Shown here one piece after another: positions 1 through 12,209 of a stretch of DNA of 64,000 bases (the first letter of the stretch is position 1; every line of letters starts with the position of its first letter). The DNA is from Ilyonectria destructans. Its lineage: Eukaryota > Ascomycota > Sordariomycetes > Hypocreales > Nectriaceae. The stretch covers positions 310,001-374,000 of the forward strand of contig JAHEWK010000015.1 in NCBI GenBank assembly GCA_020740775.1. Reading direction: 5' to 3'. Under the pieces are notes generated by a model that was not told the origin of the DNA, did no database searches, and worked only from the letters and a program-made list of their open reading frames with translations. A program made the position numbers and the translations under genes.

Positions 1-712
1 GCGATATATAACACCCGCAACCTGAACCAAGGCTCTCAGTAGCTTCCCCCAGGGAATGCATGTGAATCCAGTCGTAACGTAACAAGAAAGAAACAAATGG
101 GGAGGTCCAAACCCACCCCAGCCCATTCCAGGGGACAGGGGACCGTCATGAACCAGGTAGCCCCAACCTTCCTCCAATATCGAGTCGGTAAACAGCAACC
201 AGTGACAATCTTCCATCCACATTCAGGACATTCTTCCATTACTTTCAACCAAAAAAACAACACAGCCCCTCAGGGTATACATGATTTCCTCGGCAAGATG
301 CAGTAGTATATGCGTCGTTGATGCATGGGGACTCGAGGAGACAGGCCATAACAAGAACCCAATACTCCTGGTCTTCCCATCATCACCGCTTTTGGGGGTA
401 TCAACTTTTGCCTGCCATCAAGCCAACGACCGGGTCTCGACCCACAAGACAAAGCATAGGGATACAGGCTTAACAAGAAATTCCATGCAAATTGGAAACC
501 ATAACTTGCAGGCATGATGTAAACGAAAAAAAAAATTGTCCAATCAAATGCACCTGCCATGTCCAACTTTGATCAAAGATTCGGGAGGACGATGCGTGCC
601 GCTCGCTTTCATCAAAGAAAAGGAGGCGAGGAAAGAGAGAATAAGAAATAAATAAAATCAACAAATCGCACGCTAATCATCAACTTTGTCATCTCTCATA
701 AAGAAATCGTCA
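1..712. other. Intergenic, 3' flank of the polyQ protein gene
   Basis: No coding region is supported here. The stretch next to 713 is A/T-richer (poly-A runs near 520-535 and an AATAAA-like string near 648-655) and probably holds the 3' UTR and polyadenylation region of the minus-strand gene. The short open frames on both strands overlap one another and resemble no family I know. Confidence 0.5.
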
Positions 713-2560
713 TCAATAGTCGTCGAGGGCGAAATGGGGATCGTAGGGAGCATAACTCTGGGCATAGCCTCGGCTCTGCGAGTCAGACTGGCTGGGAGCT
801 CGAATCCGATGAGCCAATGCCTTCCGCTCCACTCGACTTCGACCATCTTCAATCTGGTAGACAGTGCTGGCCCTGTCGCTGCCGCTGCCAATACGAGAGC
901 CGCTTGGGGCGCTGAAGGTGATCTCGCCTCCGTCGCCACATTCGATCTCGGCGCCCTGTACCCGGACAACGGCTGAGCCGGAGACCTTGATGGTGACGTT
1001 GTCATTGTCGCTGGATGATGATCGAGTGATGCCGGTAGTGTTGCTTCGCTTATACTCGCTCTCATCACGGCTGTCGCTGCTGCGGGTCGACCGGCTGCTG
1101 CCGCCTCCAGCGCGGTGGCTAGCCTTGCGTAAAGCCTCGGCAGTCAATGCCAACGGAGTACCACCGTTCACGTCGTCCTGGTAAGCAAGCGCAGTGAGGT
1201 ACTTGTCCTCGTCATCGTCCAAGCTGACGCCACCACCGCCTAGGGCGAGGTCACGTCCATAGAACGAGTCCCTTCGGCTACGGGAAGCTGGCATGATCTC
1301 GAGTCCCTGTTGCTCGTAGGCGACAGAGCCTCGCCGAGTGCGGGCCAAGACTGTGCGACGGTCATAGGTGTTGGACTCTGGGGAGACATCGGTGAAGTAC
1401 TCCTCGTTGCCTAGCAAATCGTCGTCTTCGTAACCCCGCTGCTGATCAGCGAAGCCGACGCCCCGACGACTGGTTGGGGGTCGAGACTTCTGTCGAGTTG
1501 CTGGCTTCTGGGCCGGTGGTGGGCGGAAGGGCGTGCCAGCAGGTAGTGCCGACTGAGGTCGAGGAATGAAATCGGGGGGAGGCATTCGTTTCCGATCGTC
1601 GTCAGTCTGCTTCTTGGATCGGGAAGGACGCCGGGAGACACGAGGGTCAGGTTCTTCATCGTAGCCCCCGGGGCCATAACCGTAGCCCACCGGGGCCTGG
1701 GCATGAGCTTGCCGCTGCTGTTGTTGCTGCTGTTGCTGCTGCTGCTGGAAACCCATGGCGGAGGCGGGTCGCTCAAATCGGTTCTTCAGGTGGGCCGTCT
1801 GGTTTTGCATGGTCATGTCAAAGAACCCTTGGGAATGACGTGCAGGTGATGCTGGAACCCCGATCATGGACGGCGATGGGCCTCCTCCGTACAGGGGAGG
1901 CGGTGGTGGGAAGGAGCCAACGGGGTATCCTGGAGGCTGCTGGCCAGCATGGGCTGGGTGCCAACCGGACGGGGCCATTGAGGGGGGCGGGCCCTGGCTT
2001 GGGTAGTAGCTGTTGGGGCGTGTTTGGGCACGAGGGCGCATGCCCGAGGCTGCGGGCTGCTGGACGCCATAACAAGAAGGGTCTTCGACGTGACCCCGTC
2101 GATACTGCTGAACAATGGGGTCGGTTCTGGACTGGGTGAGGGACGTAGGTCGGGGCTTTCTTGCGGGCTTTGCCTCACGCTCCTTGGCCGCCGCCTTGGC
2201 CTCGGAACGGACCTTGCGCTGCATCTGCTCGGCGGCTTCCTTCTGTTTCCGCTCCTTGCGGCGGCGGTCCTTCTCTCGCTGTTCACGTTCGTATTCTCGT
2301 CGGGCGTCACGCTCACGTTTGGAAGAGCGGGGTGTAGAGTCGGAGTCGGTTAGGGTGTTAGAGGAGTCGGACTTTCGGTTGGAAGAGCGCTTGTCGGCAC
2401 CACGGGACTTACCCGTGTTGGGGCGCTCCTTGTAAGGGTTCGTTTGGACCTCGGACCTGGCGTAGATACGGGTGCTTGCAATGCCCTCGACTGAACTACC
2501 AGAATCCTCCTCAGCGTCCTCAACGTAAGTGGTGTAGTCGGTCTTCTTTGACGACATCAT
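713..2560 (-). CDS. Disordered polyQ/Pro-rich fungal protein, unknown function
   Basis: A single open frame of 615 residues starts at tandem ATG codons (2560-2555). I do not recognise a catalytic domain. In order: an acidic and Ser-rich N-terminus, a strongly charged Arg/Glu/Lys segment (about residues 80-135) likely to form a long helix or coiled coil, a Pro/Tyr/Gly-rich segment with PPPPP runs (about 170-235), a polyQ tract of about a dozen residues near 270-285, then many RRxS-type basic/Ser motifs. A short region of about residues 510-560 (containing VTIKVSGSAVVRV) looks beta-rich and may be the only folded part. This composition suits a scaffold or nucleic-acid-associated protein, which is inference only. 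Amino-acid composition and codon use agree with a real gene rather than a chance frame. The promoter side faces the long gene-free stretch up to 9.65 kb. Confidence 0.8.
   Translation of the reverse strand: MMSSKKTDYTTYVEDAEEDSGSSVEGIASTRIYARSEVQTNPYKERPNTGKSRGADKRSSNRKSDSSNTLTDSDSTPRSSKRERDARREYEREQREKDRRRKERKQKEAAEQMQRKVRSEAKAAAKEREAKPARKPRPTSLTQSRTDPIVQQYRRGHVEDPSCYGVQQPAASGMRPRAQTRPNSYYPSQGPPPSMAPSGWHPAHAGQQPPGYPVGSFPPPPPLYGGGPSPSMIGVPASPARHSQGFFDMTMQNQTAHLKNRFERPASAMGFQQQQQQQQQQQRQAHAQAPVGYGYGPGGYDEEPDPRVSRRPSRSKKQTDDDRKRMPPPDFIPRPQSALPAGTPFRPPPAQKPATRQKSRPPTSRRGVGFADQQRGYEDDDLLGNEEYFTDVSPESNTYDRRTVLARTRRGSVAYEQQGLEIMPASRSRRDSFYGRDLALGGGGVSLDDDEDKYLTALAYQDDVNGGTPLALTAEALRKASHRAGGGSSRSTRSSDSRDESEYKRSNTTGITRSSSSDNDNVTIKVSGSAVVRVQGAEIECGDGGEITFSAPSGSRIGSGSDRASTVYQIEDGRSRVERKALAHRIRAPSQSDSQSRGYAQSYAPYDPHFALDDY
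1709..1747. repeat. CAG/CTG trinucleotide tract (polyQ coding)
   Basis: An interrupted run of CTG/TTG on the plus strand encodes the polyglutamine tract of the minus-strand gene. It is a simple-sequence tract prone to length variation. Confidence 0.85.
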
Positions 2561-5500
2561 GGGGTGGCGCGATAGGTGGCGCGATCAAGGTTCGGTCGCC
2601 CCGAGAGAGCGTTAAAGTGATGGTGGGCTCGTCAGCCTCCAGCAACGGCCGCACTAGGGCGGGACGGGACGAAAGTCTATGGGATCAGGGAGCGGGTGGC
2701 GATGGCGATTGAGAATGCGACGGAAGTCTTGGTACTTGGGCGTCTTCTTCTCTCGAGTCGAGCAGCGGGCATATGATGGCTGTGTTGGTGTGGGATGGAC
2801 TCGCAGACGGATAATATCGTCGGAGTGATGCTGGGTCGATGGTTGAAACGAAGATGACGGTGATGCTGGCATGAACCAAATATTGATGGCGTCGTTGGTG
2901 ATAAGGATGTTGGTGTTGATGGCGATGGTCGAGCCGGAAGAGCAAGGTGCTGAAAAGGTCGAGGATCGTTTCTTGGAGAGGGAAGGAGGGGAGGAGGGGG
3001 AGCAACGAGCATGGATGGAAGGATGGGCAGTTTTAATAAAAGCAGTGCCAGTCGCAGGGCCACGGGAGGGGGTGCCCCAGTGGCCCGCCATGGTCGGCCG
3101 TGGCCTGGCTGGGGCGTCCCAGCGGCTGCGAGTCCAGCCTGTAGCGAGGAGTTGTCGTCCCGCCCCCAGGCCCCAGTCGCTAGTTGCCAGTCGCCAGTCG
3201 CTGCGCTGGTCGCTCCCGCCCAAAGAGAAAATGTGTGTGAGACGGGGACGGCGGGTGTGTGGAAAGTGGGTGTGTGGGCAGGTGCAACCCCAGCCCGGGC
3301 ACCTCACACCTCAGCAGGGGGCATGACAGCAGCGAGGAGCGAGGGCGAGGGACGCAATTGGTATGCGGGTGTGTGTCTAGCGTAGCGCGCATCTGAGCAT
3401 CACGCAACATCGTGGGTGCGCTTTTGGGCCAGCACAGCACGGCAAAGCAAAGCAAAGCGCAGCACAGCACAACACAGCATAGCACAACACAGCACAGCAC
3501 AGCACAACACGACAACAACACCAGTGGAGGCAGACACAGACACACAGACACACACGCCGGCGCTGGTGTTGACGCAGACAGAAACGGCGCCTCCTTACTT
3601 GCTCGCACCGGCAGCATGCTCCGTTCCTTCCTACCTTGTCTTGCCGGGCTTGAACGGCAGACAGTGTCGGTGGGGACCTTTCACCACACCGGTGGCGGAT
3701 GCCTGCAGCATACCACCAACCATCCATCAGTCAGCATTCTCTCGTCGCTCAACAAACACGGACAATTGTCAGCAAGCCATCAGCGGGCGATGTTGACAAT
3801 TCGGAGACGGCGGACAACGGCTGGCGGGTAACAGGTGATGGGCAGTGAGTCTGTCTCGGACGACCTCACCGTCTGTTGCTCGTTCCCGAGCCGCCGAGCC
3901 TCCCTTCACCGATGTCACGTATTGAACTCTCCCGCCCTGGTCAAGCTCTGGCCTCGTCCATCGCCGACTAGACCAGCTCCCGTCCCGGCCTGCTCTCGAG
4001 GCCTACCTTAGCTTACCGAGCTCTCTGGTCCGCTCCGACGGCGGCGGCGGCCACGGCGGGCCACGGCGGCGGGAGTGCCATTCCAAACCCAGGTGGGGTG
4101 TACGATTGAAGCACAAGAAAGGGGCACAGAGCACAGAGTCGGAGGCGGAGGCGGAGGCAGAGGCAGAGGAAGACAGAGGGGGTGGCTGGCTTGAAGCCAT
4201 GTGTTGTCGTGGGGAATGGATCCTCTGGGTGATGGACGGGTACAGAATGATGGGCAAACTGAGCAAGCTGGATACTAGACCCTCTCGCCCTTCTGTCTTT
4301 TTACTTTGCGGAAACTAGGATATGCCCGCCTAGGCCTGCGTCCAACCACGCCCTCCTACCGTCAGCCCCCGAACCGAGCTGCTTCTTTTCATCCTACGTG
4401 ACCTATCTCAACCCTCCGGTTTATCTCGCAACGACAAAACCAGTCTAACACTCAGCCCTTTCGTCACTGACGGCCCATTTCTGGTCCCAGCCCACCCCGC
4501 TGGGACAAACCTAGAGAATCCCCAGCGCTGTCAACCAGGGGCCAGTGATCCAAAGCAGGGCGTCAAGCCTCAACAGTCCCCCAGAGAAACCAAAGAGAGT
4601 TAGACGGCATGGGTGGCCCCGTGAGGTCACGACGGCGAGCGACCTGAGCGAGGCGGGCTGGCGGTGCTAAGCCCCGGATCCCAGATCCCAGCCCATTGTC
4701 AGGCTACCCACGAAAACCACGCGGCCGAGAATGGATCTGATCTGTCGACGCAACCCCAGATGGTGTCCCAGGGACCCGCTCTGCCGCGCCTTCACGGGTC
4801 TCTCGAGCGTTGTCGAGCGGCCATGAGCGCCCTCACTGGCAGGGAGTCCCTCAAGAGCCTCCAGGGCAGGCGAAGCACTCAGGCCCAACTGTGGAGCTTG
4901 CATCCGGCCCGCCTCGTCCAACGCTCTTTTTTTCCCTCTCGCCTGCTTTTTGGGTGGCTCTGCTTGCTCTGGTGCGCCGCCGCCTCCTCTTCGACTCTGA
5001 ATCAGTTCCCCCGTTTTTTTCTTGTTGGTCCAGTCACGTCAGGCCAGGTCGCTGGGTCGGGTTCCAGCAGATCAGACTGAACCGCGCCCCTCCCGCCGAT
5101 GACATGGTCTGCTCATCACACACGCCCCCGGTGTTGCCGCCGTGCCCATCCTGGATTCTGGGCCAGCTTCCAACTCACACCCTGGCCGGAAGGTTAAAAA
5201 GAAGCTGGTGTAGAAGCTGAAAGGGTCCGGGCTCTTGGGTAGGGAGACCGACCCACCAGCTCACGGAAGTGGCAGATAGATTGATTAACGAGCCGGCAAT
5301 CTTGAATCAGTTCCAGGGGCTGGGTTTGATGGAGGCGACGATGCGGGCGAAAAAGAGCCCAACGTTGCACACTGCACCTCGTGCCAGTTGATGGCTGAGT
5401 AATTGGGTCGTCTATCTGATAGGATTGGCCTGAGGTGATCGTTATCAACATGTCAACACCATGGGCGTCGGTCTCGCCCAGTTCAAGGTCAGTGATAGGT

Positions 5501-8500
5501 TTCGGTGCTTGGTGCTCCACGAAACCCTGGGGCGCAGGCTTGGCAAGTCGCGGGGGTGAGCCAAAACAGGAGCAACGTTTGGAGTCAGGGTTTCGCCCAT
5601 GGTCTTGGCTTCACTCCCTGGCTACCTTGCCTGGAGTAGGATAAGGTAGGGCTCACAATCGTGTGGTACCCGACCCTGGGTTGCTAAGCTGTTAAGGTTG
5701 GTATAATAATGGACATCGTCGCATCAGCGTCAGGATGGCGAATGCGGACGTCTGCTGTGGCTCCAGTCGTCTCAACTTCCAGCTTTGGGTACAGACTGGG
5801 CTCTGTTAAGGCGCCAATTTCGGGACTTGCATGCCTTAGGGTGGGGTGTTCGCAGTGACAGACTCCCAACCCGCCAGACACCCTTTCAGGCAAATTTTCA
5901 ACCCACAAGCTTCTGTGTGCCTCCATTCGGCTCAAAGGCCTCTCGTCAGTCTACTACGTATGCCTCTACTATGGAGTTCCGGTAGATTATCTGGACTAGC
6001 CAACCCTCTTGAGGCTCTGCTGGGCTTCACTCCGTGCCCGACTCGGCGCTTGGCGGGGAACGTTGCTGGCTTGGGTATCAACCCAAGTGACTCAAGCCTA
6101 CGTGTGACTCGCCTTGTGAGGGAGAGCGGCGACAGACAACAAGGCAGGGTGCACCGGGGGGAATTACACGTCGCAAAGCCAATCGCGCACGAAGGGTCGA
6201 TTCGATGCCATCAAGAAGCCAGCTGAGTTCAGAGAGATTCTGGTTGTGGAATGTGGATTTGTGGCAGGTGAATCACCCGTGTCTCCGCTGTGCCTCGGAT
6301 AGGATTCACCAGGCGCCCAAGACCCAAAGCGACACACCACACCCCTTCGTTACGAACAGATACCCCTCCTGTTTCCTTCAAGTCCAATGCGCCGTTCTGC
6401 GGCCCAGCGGTCATTCATGTACTGCGTACGACTACGTACCGGACCTAGAAGCATCGAAACTGACAGGACCAGAAACGACAAGGGGCCAACGCATCTCACG
6501 ACGATGACGAGCGAGACCCAATCGTCGAGGGCCTAATATCCCCATGGATCCACGGCTGCTCATGCACACGCCTGATGCCCAACCCCCCTCTCGGCTGGCT
6601 GCTTCAACAAGAGTCACCAACGCAGGCTCTCATAGGCTCACAGCTCTTCATCCTCTGCGAGACTCGCAGGTCGACAGTAAATAGGTTGCAGGGCTGCGGC
6701 GCACCCTACGTCCTTACGCCCCGAGTCATGCCCTTCTCGGGTGAAGATGCATCAGTCTCTCCGGGAACCCCCAGGAAGTGCTCTCGCCAGAAGGACGATT
6801 CGAGAAGCCTCTAGCGAGCAAAGAGCCCCTAAGGCTCGGAGTGCTGGCATCGCCGTGACCGTGACCGTCACGGAAGCTGTTTTCGCTATCCCCTTGCTCT
6901 GGCCCATCATGTTTTGTCCGTTCCAGGGCACCACCGTCTCCGGAGGCCCCCCACATTCCCCTCCGGTTAATCCCCCTTCTACCTGGATTGTGCCCCGATT
7001 TTCGGCCTCCATCGCCAGAAATCTTCGGCCCGCCAGCCGGAGATGGCCTCCGGGCCTCGACAACGGTGTCGCCTCTGTCCCCCAATAACGAGACGCCAGA
7101 TCTCACAACGTCCTCCCTGCGAAGTCCGCATGTGACCTCGCCTTTTTCGCTTGAACATGTTCGGTGCAAGTGCCGAGTCGGTGCTGGCAGGCAATCTCTT
7201 CCCTGCTCACAGGACTCCCCAACGCCAATCGAGAGAGACAATCGTACCGATATGATGGTGTCCTCGTCACCGTATCGACAAGCCCACAAGGTCAACGAAT
7301 GCTCTCAGACTCACGGTGTCAACAAACATCCCAACTGCCTGACCCGGTGCCGACCGACCGACGCGCCGCAGCATTTCACTCGATGCCCGCAGGCACCATG
7401 GCTGTTGCGAAGTGGTCATCCTGGATTCTGTGGGCACCCCTCCGCTTCACACCCTCCCACCAAAGCTGAGCCTGCGGTCTAGTCCAAGGTTGGCGTTACG
7501 CTGTGGATTGACGTTGTGGATGGATAGGATGGCTCTCACACATATGCACACACGCACCCTCACGCACACAGGCTCTCGCTTTTGGCCCCAAGCTGCTGTT
7601 GCCAGCTTTTGCGATGAAAAAATCGGTCAATGCATGCCCGTTGATTGGCGATGCAATGACTTCCGAGCCTTCCGTTGACATGCGTTGCCTTCCACGAACC
7701 CTCTGTCCTGCTCCAGGCTCTAAATTGGATCTGCGGTGCTCAGCGCACCAAACACAACGTTGTCGTCGTCGCGTCCCGATTGCCAGAGGGAGGTGTCAAA
7801 GAGCCCCCCAGTAATAGCGTCCCGTGTGCCTGACGGGAACATCCCTGCTTGAAACTCTCGGATGGCTTACCAGTCCCTCCTCGGAGTGCACTCTAACTAT
7901 GGGGGGATGGGAAACCGCATCCAAGGCATTGACGCATCTACAGGGTTTTGGGAAAGGTGCCGCACACTCACAGCTTTTTGAAGCCCACCTCAGTCCACTA
8001 TAATCCGGTCCAATCCTCCTGGGGAACGCCGGACAAAATACCCACTTCCGATCATCGCCAGTGCCGCGGCTGGTGCCCAGCTTCACAATCATTCCGTATG
8101 GAGTGGGCGATGATAGGGATCCTAAACATCGCTTCCAATGGCGCTTGTCACTGCGCCGCCATCACAGGCTTTGTTAAACTAGCCCGCGCCGCCCGATGCT
8201 AGTCGAGCGTTCCCCAAAGATGACAAGCATACACACATCCATCACAAGCACGGAACGATCCAGTCGCACAGGTTTCCCCAGCGATCTATCACCTCTCGCT
8301 TCGGCTTAACTGGGGAACACAACTGCTCAAGCGAGCGATCACTTCGATTCCCACCCTCCATCATGAGTTACTCGACAGTAGTCTGGTGAAGAATTGGCTT
8401 CTGCCGCACCTGCACGAAATCACGAGTGCATGCCACCATTCGGAGATCGATTCGCCATCATCGATCCCACTCTCCAGCGTCCACCCTCAGAGATACTCGT

Positions 8501-9650
8501 CATGGGGGAGCTCTTGCTCCCTTCCCCGGCATCTGTACCGGCCTCCCCATATGTATCCCGAATCGTGCCGTTACGCTGATAACCGTCCTAACCCAGTGGC
8601 GGCAGCGCGGGGGCGAACCCTATCGTATAACCCCTCCTCCGCAGCCCCCATCATACCTTGACCGCACACACCGCTCTTTCGAAATCGCCCGTGGCACCCA
8701 TCCCATGGTCGTTTTTTCCCCTGGTGCAATCAATAACTCCCGAATTCATGCCTTCACGGAACTCGCGAGAGCTTCTGCTCGGCGCTACACTTCCCGCTAT
8801 TTCACTGGTCTGGGAGAACTTCGCGATGGCAATAGCATTTAGCACCATGTGATCTTTAATATGTCTGCGTGGTGGCATCACGCTGATGGATGACTAGCCG
8901 TAGTGAGAAGCTCCAATGGACGCTCCTCGTCCTGCTCTCCCCATCCAGCATGTCTTGCATATCTTCGAGGCGAAGATCAAGGTCGGTGGCCCTCGCGGCC
9001 TGCCGGCTTGCCAGCTTGCTTGGTTGCCTATCTGCTCACGGCCAGCCGAGATTTGTACAGCATGTGGATACACTATCAACCCAATCGCGGTCCTCATCAA
9101 CTTGCTGGGCCGTGTCTCCCTGTGGCCAATGACTCTGTGGACACGACACGACGTGGCATTGTCTTTCCCCCCACGATAGGTACACTGCTCTAGCTCTAGA
9201 TAGACATGTAGGGAGGATTCAGCAAAAAGTTCTCCCTCTGACCGAGGTTTCGTCATGGTCTGGTGCCTTTGAAGCCGCCTTCTTGAAAGAAACTTCCCTT
9301 GATAGCCACGTCTCCCCAAGTCATCCTTGAATTAGTGCGCCACCACATACGACGTGATGGAACCGGAATACATTTCCCTTCGAGCGGCCGAACTCCTCTC
9401 TAGAATGGCGACATTCATCCTGCGTATGGTCCTGCAAGCCGTCCGCTCAGCTCATGCCGCCTGACGCCCTAATCATCATGCATAGGGTCTCGCTACTCTC
9501 TCGTCCACGTCTTCTCACAACTTGTTTATTCTGTGACTCACGTGTGCGCTGTCAGTTGGGGCTCAACGCGGCCCAGTCATGGTCTTTGGATAGCACTGCC
9601 TCAGTCCTCTGACAAGGTGTTGCTGTAACCCAAAGACCAAACGGCGTCGA
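2561..9650. other. 7.1-kb gene-poor interval
   Basis: I find no convincing gene. Open frames reach about 190 codons (minus strand near 6726-7295), but they are Gly/Arg/Pro-biased, overlap frames on the other strand and contain no recognisable motif. The part at about 2570-4300 is likely the promoter and 5' UTR of the minus-strand polyQ gene, with pyrimidine/purine-biased tracts. The stretch is not AT-rich, so it does not look like a RIP-mutated transposon graveyard. A non-coding transcript or a very large regulatory region are possibilities that cannot be tested from sequence alone. Confidence 0.5.
3431..3515. repeat. Degenerate AGCAC/AACAC short tandem repeat
   Basis: Roughly 85 bases built from AAGCA, AGCAC and AACAC pentamers in irregular succession. 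It is low-complexity DNA without spacers, in the promoter-side region of the polyQ gene. Confidence 0.8.
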
Positions 9651-10574
9651 TCAAATTACAATATCCAGGTCTGCCACGACAGGCCGATGGTCTGACACGC
9701 GGATTTGATCATCGAAGCTGTTTGCCAGGACGCCAAACGTATTGACTTGTGCAGTCCGGGGTTCCTGGATGAAGAGGAAGTCGATCCGCTTCGGTACCTC
9801 CCGCGGCTCCCCAAAGCTCGTGTACGTAACGTGGTTCCCATAATGCCGGCTCTCCGGGACGAGGTCCGAGATGTCCGCCATCCCCGAGTCCGGCGCCGTC
9901 ATGGCCTTGTACGCCCCGTCGGAAGGCTCGCTGTTGAAGTCTCCGCCGATGAGCGCGACGGAGGCAGCGGATCCGTTGCCCTCGACGCTCCACTCTTTGG
10001 CGAACTTGATGAGCAGCTCCGCGCTGCGCTGGCGAGCCTTGACGCCGATATGGTCAAAGTGAGTGCTCATGACGATGACGCGTGTCCCTGTCACGACGTG
10101 CGAAAACTCGCCCATTGTGACGATGCGGTTGAGCACGGCGTCCCAACCCCGCGACGGCCTGTCGGGGGTCTTGCTGAGCCAGCGCGTCTCCTGGCGCTCG
10201 CAGAACCACGTCTCCGGGCGGTAGAAGATGGGCGAGAACTCGCCGTCCCGGGGGCCCTGCCCACGCCCACGCCCGATATGTGCCCAACTCTCACCCAGCT
10301 GCGCCTGGATATCCTGGATTTGTCCGTGGAGGCACTCCTGGAGGCAGATGAAGGGGCTCTCGTGGCCAGCGGTGATGAAGCCAAGCTGGGAGATGAGCCT
10401 AGGACAGCGGACGGACCAGGGGCGCTCGCCGATGACGGGGTTGCCGGTTGCGTAGCGAATATTGTGGGTGATGATGCGCAGGGGCATCGTGGCCGGCTTC
10501 GGCTTCGACGAGGACGGCAGAGCGACGAGGTCCATTTTCAGTGAGGCGCCGGCTGGGACGTCGACTCTGGTCAT
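9651..10574 (-). CDS. Endonuclease/exonuclease/phosphatase (EEP) family hydrolase
   Basis: A single-exon gene of 307 residues from the ATG at 10574. The same frame runs a little further upstream but has no earlier ATG before a stop at 10617-10619. All core motifs of the DNase I/EEP fold are present: Asn in ITHNIRY (about residue 38), the metal-binding Glu of LQE (about 80), His in STHFDH (about 172), Asp/Asn in GGDFNSEP (about 212-214) and the terminal SDH (about 294-296). This fold cleaves phosphodiester bonds in nucleic acids, inositol phosphates or sphingomyelin. The short two-layer form without extra domains is common in fungi as an uncharacterised secreted or cytosolic hydrolase, so the substrate cannot be assigned. 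No signal peptide is visible from this start. It sits alone between two gene-poor stretches. An undetected upstream exon cannot be ruled out. Confidence 0.88.
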   Translation of the reverse strand: MTRVDVPAGASLKMDLVALPSSSKPKPATMPLRIITHNIRYATGNPVIGERPWSVRCPRLISQLGFITAGHESPFICLQECLHGQIQDIQAQLGESWAHIGRGRGQGPRDGEFSPIFYRPETWFCERQETRWLSKTPDRPSRGWDAVLNRIVTMGEFSHVVTGTRVIVMSTHFDHIGVKARQRSAELLIKFAKEWSVEGNGSAASVALIGGDFNSEPSDGAYKAMTAPDSGMADISDLVPESRHYGNHVTYTSFGEPREVPKRIDFLFIQEPRTAQVNTFGVLANSFDDQIRVSDHRPVVADLDIVI

Positions 10575-11990
10575 GGCTGGGATGCGGGGTCGGGACGTCA
10601 AAGAACCGGTTGTAGATCAGAGCTACGCAGAGCAGCCAGTAGAGAAGTGGATGAGGAGGAGGAGGGTGAGTAAGAGGGTTCTGAGCAGGAGCGTCAGTTG
10701 GTTTCAGTATCAGAGATTCAGCGAAGCTATGCAAGTCACTCAAGGCACATCCATTCAAGGGTGAAGGTTGATGGTGGAGTGATGGTTCGGAGGTTGATGT
10801 GACGTCACGTGTTTCCCCGGATTGACCCCGCCGGAACGGGCCAGACTGCCTGATCAGGGTTAGTGAGACGTGAATAGCATCAAACTCTGGAATCGGACAA
10901 GTGATCTGGGGTCAGTTACAGGGCTGGGGAGTATCCAGTCGGTACAGTAGGGTACAGTGGATCGACCCATTTTAAAGACCTGCTTCAAAGTCCAACGTGA
11001 AACCCGAATTTATCCAGCGACGAGTTCCTGGTGATGCATATTCTAGTGGTGGTGGGGTGGAAACCACTCTGAAACCACTGTCAAAGAACGACATGTCAAG
11101 TACGGCGCTTAGCATAACCAGGTGCACTTGTTCTCTAGAGTCTTCAGCCCCTGAGAAGAAAAAGAAAAAGATCGACTTCAACTAGGATGTTATTCGGTCC
11201 GACGCTGCGCCATTAACTCGTCTCCCTTGCAGCTCAAACATGTCGCTTAGGAGAACATAAGCTGGCTGTCTAAGCTGGACACGTATACTGCCCCTGCAAG
11301 TCGTACTTGTCGGCTCTCGCGTACGTTAACCATTCTTGTTTAGAGTGTGTGTCTCAAGACACCATCCCAACGGTCCAGTGACACAAATTTGGCTCTAATC
11401 CTCCATTTTAAGTATAAGAAATAATGCTATTTAAGCACGAGGTAGTGACAAACATGACCAAGGAAAGAAGTACACAGAGATCTTAGAGCGAAGATATATT
11501 CATCGCCAAAGCACTTTCCGCCATCGATCGTGGAGGTGGTACTCTAGAGGAACCCGCGTATGTCTTTCAGGTCAGTACTGCCAGCATCGGAAGAGGGTTT
11601 TCGAATACGAGGAATGAGATGCATAGCGAGGGTTTGAAGAACCCACTATCCGCGTCCTATAAAAATAGCGGTGGTTCACGCATCTTTAATTACTGTGAAG
11701 GTCGGGTTTCTTCTGTTTAGCATAGGGGGCTTCGTGATGAGTGCCAATTGCGGACGTCCTTAGCCACCGAAGACCCTGCGGCCACGGAGCTGTATCCCTT
11801 GCCACGAATTTGATAGATCCAATATTCATAGCAAGGTGACATATTTGAACAGTAGGGATAATTCAACGACTCGATCAAAAAGGTTCTGGCTCAATTTAAT
11901 ATCCTTACATTCGAGACTGGTGACGCGAGTGATGATACCGAACACACTTGCCTCCGCCAGAAAATCCCCGTTTCTCCGCTCTCTAGTTTT

Positions 11991-12209
11991 TTAAACTAAT
12001 CGAATATTATGAGGCACGTCTATAGCATACAAAAGCGAACCATTTTCTCTCCAAAATTTGTAAATTGTTGAGCCTCCTTTACCAGCTTGCTGTCCCATCC
12101 AGGTATTCGTCGTGACGCGTTCCATGACGTATATAGCAGACACCACCGCTATCACAATAATTCTCATGGGGTCTTTAATCAAGTTCCCAGTCATTCGTAT
12201 CTCGCTCAC
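11991..12209 (-). other. Possible gene remnant or small ORF
   Basis: A 72-codon frame with an in-frame ATG at about 12194 (MTGNLIKDP) has protein-like composition (AVVSAIYVMERVTTN, then GQQAGKGGSTIYKFWRENG). It lies in AT-richer DNA without recognisable flanking exons. I do not recognise the family. It may be a decayed gene fragment or chance. Confidence 0.25.

Noticed and set aside
3431..3515. Telomere- or CRISPR-like repeat
   Set aside because: Irregular AGCAC/AACAC low-complexity DNA; not TTAGGG and without spacers.
6726..7295. A 189-codon minus-strand frame
   Set aside because: Gly/Arg-biased, no motif, overlapped by plus-strand frames of similar length; no promoter or exon context.
5149..7455. 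The pair ATCCTGGATTCTG ... TCACACCCT seen at 5149-5183 and again at 7418-7455
   Set aside because: The two copies share only 13 and 9 bases with different spacing and no similarity in between; not enough to call a repeat family.
9705..10544. A 279-codon plus-strand frame opposite the EEP gene
   Set aside because: It is the antisense shadow of the EEP gene, which carries all catalytic motifs on the minus strand; the shadow is Arg/Asp-biased and motif-free.
10576..10720. Hydrophobic Leu-rich stretch upstream of the EEP gene that looks like a signal peptide in another frame
   Set aside because: It has no ATG between the flanking stops in that frame and no splice pair that links it convincingly; it is a pyrimidine-rich leader.
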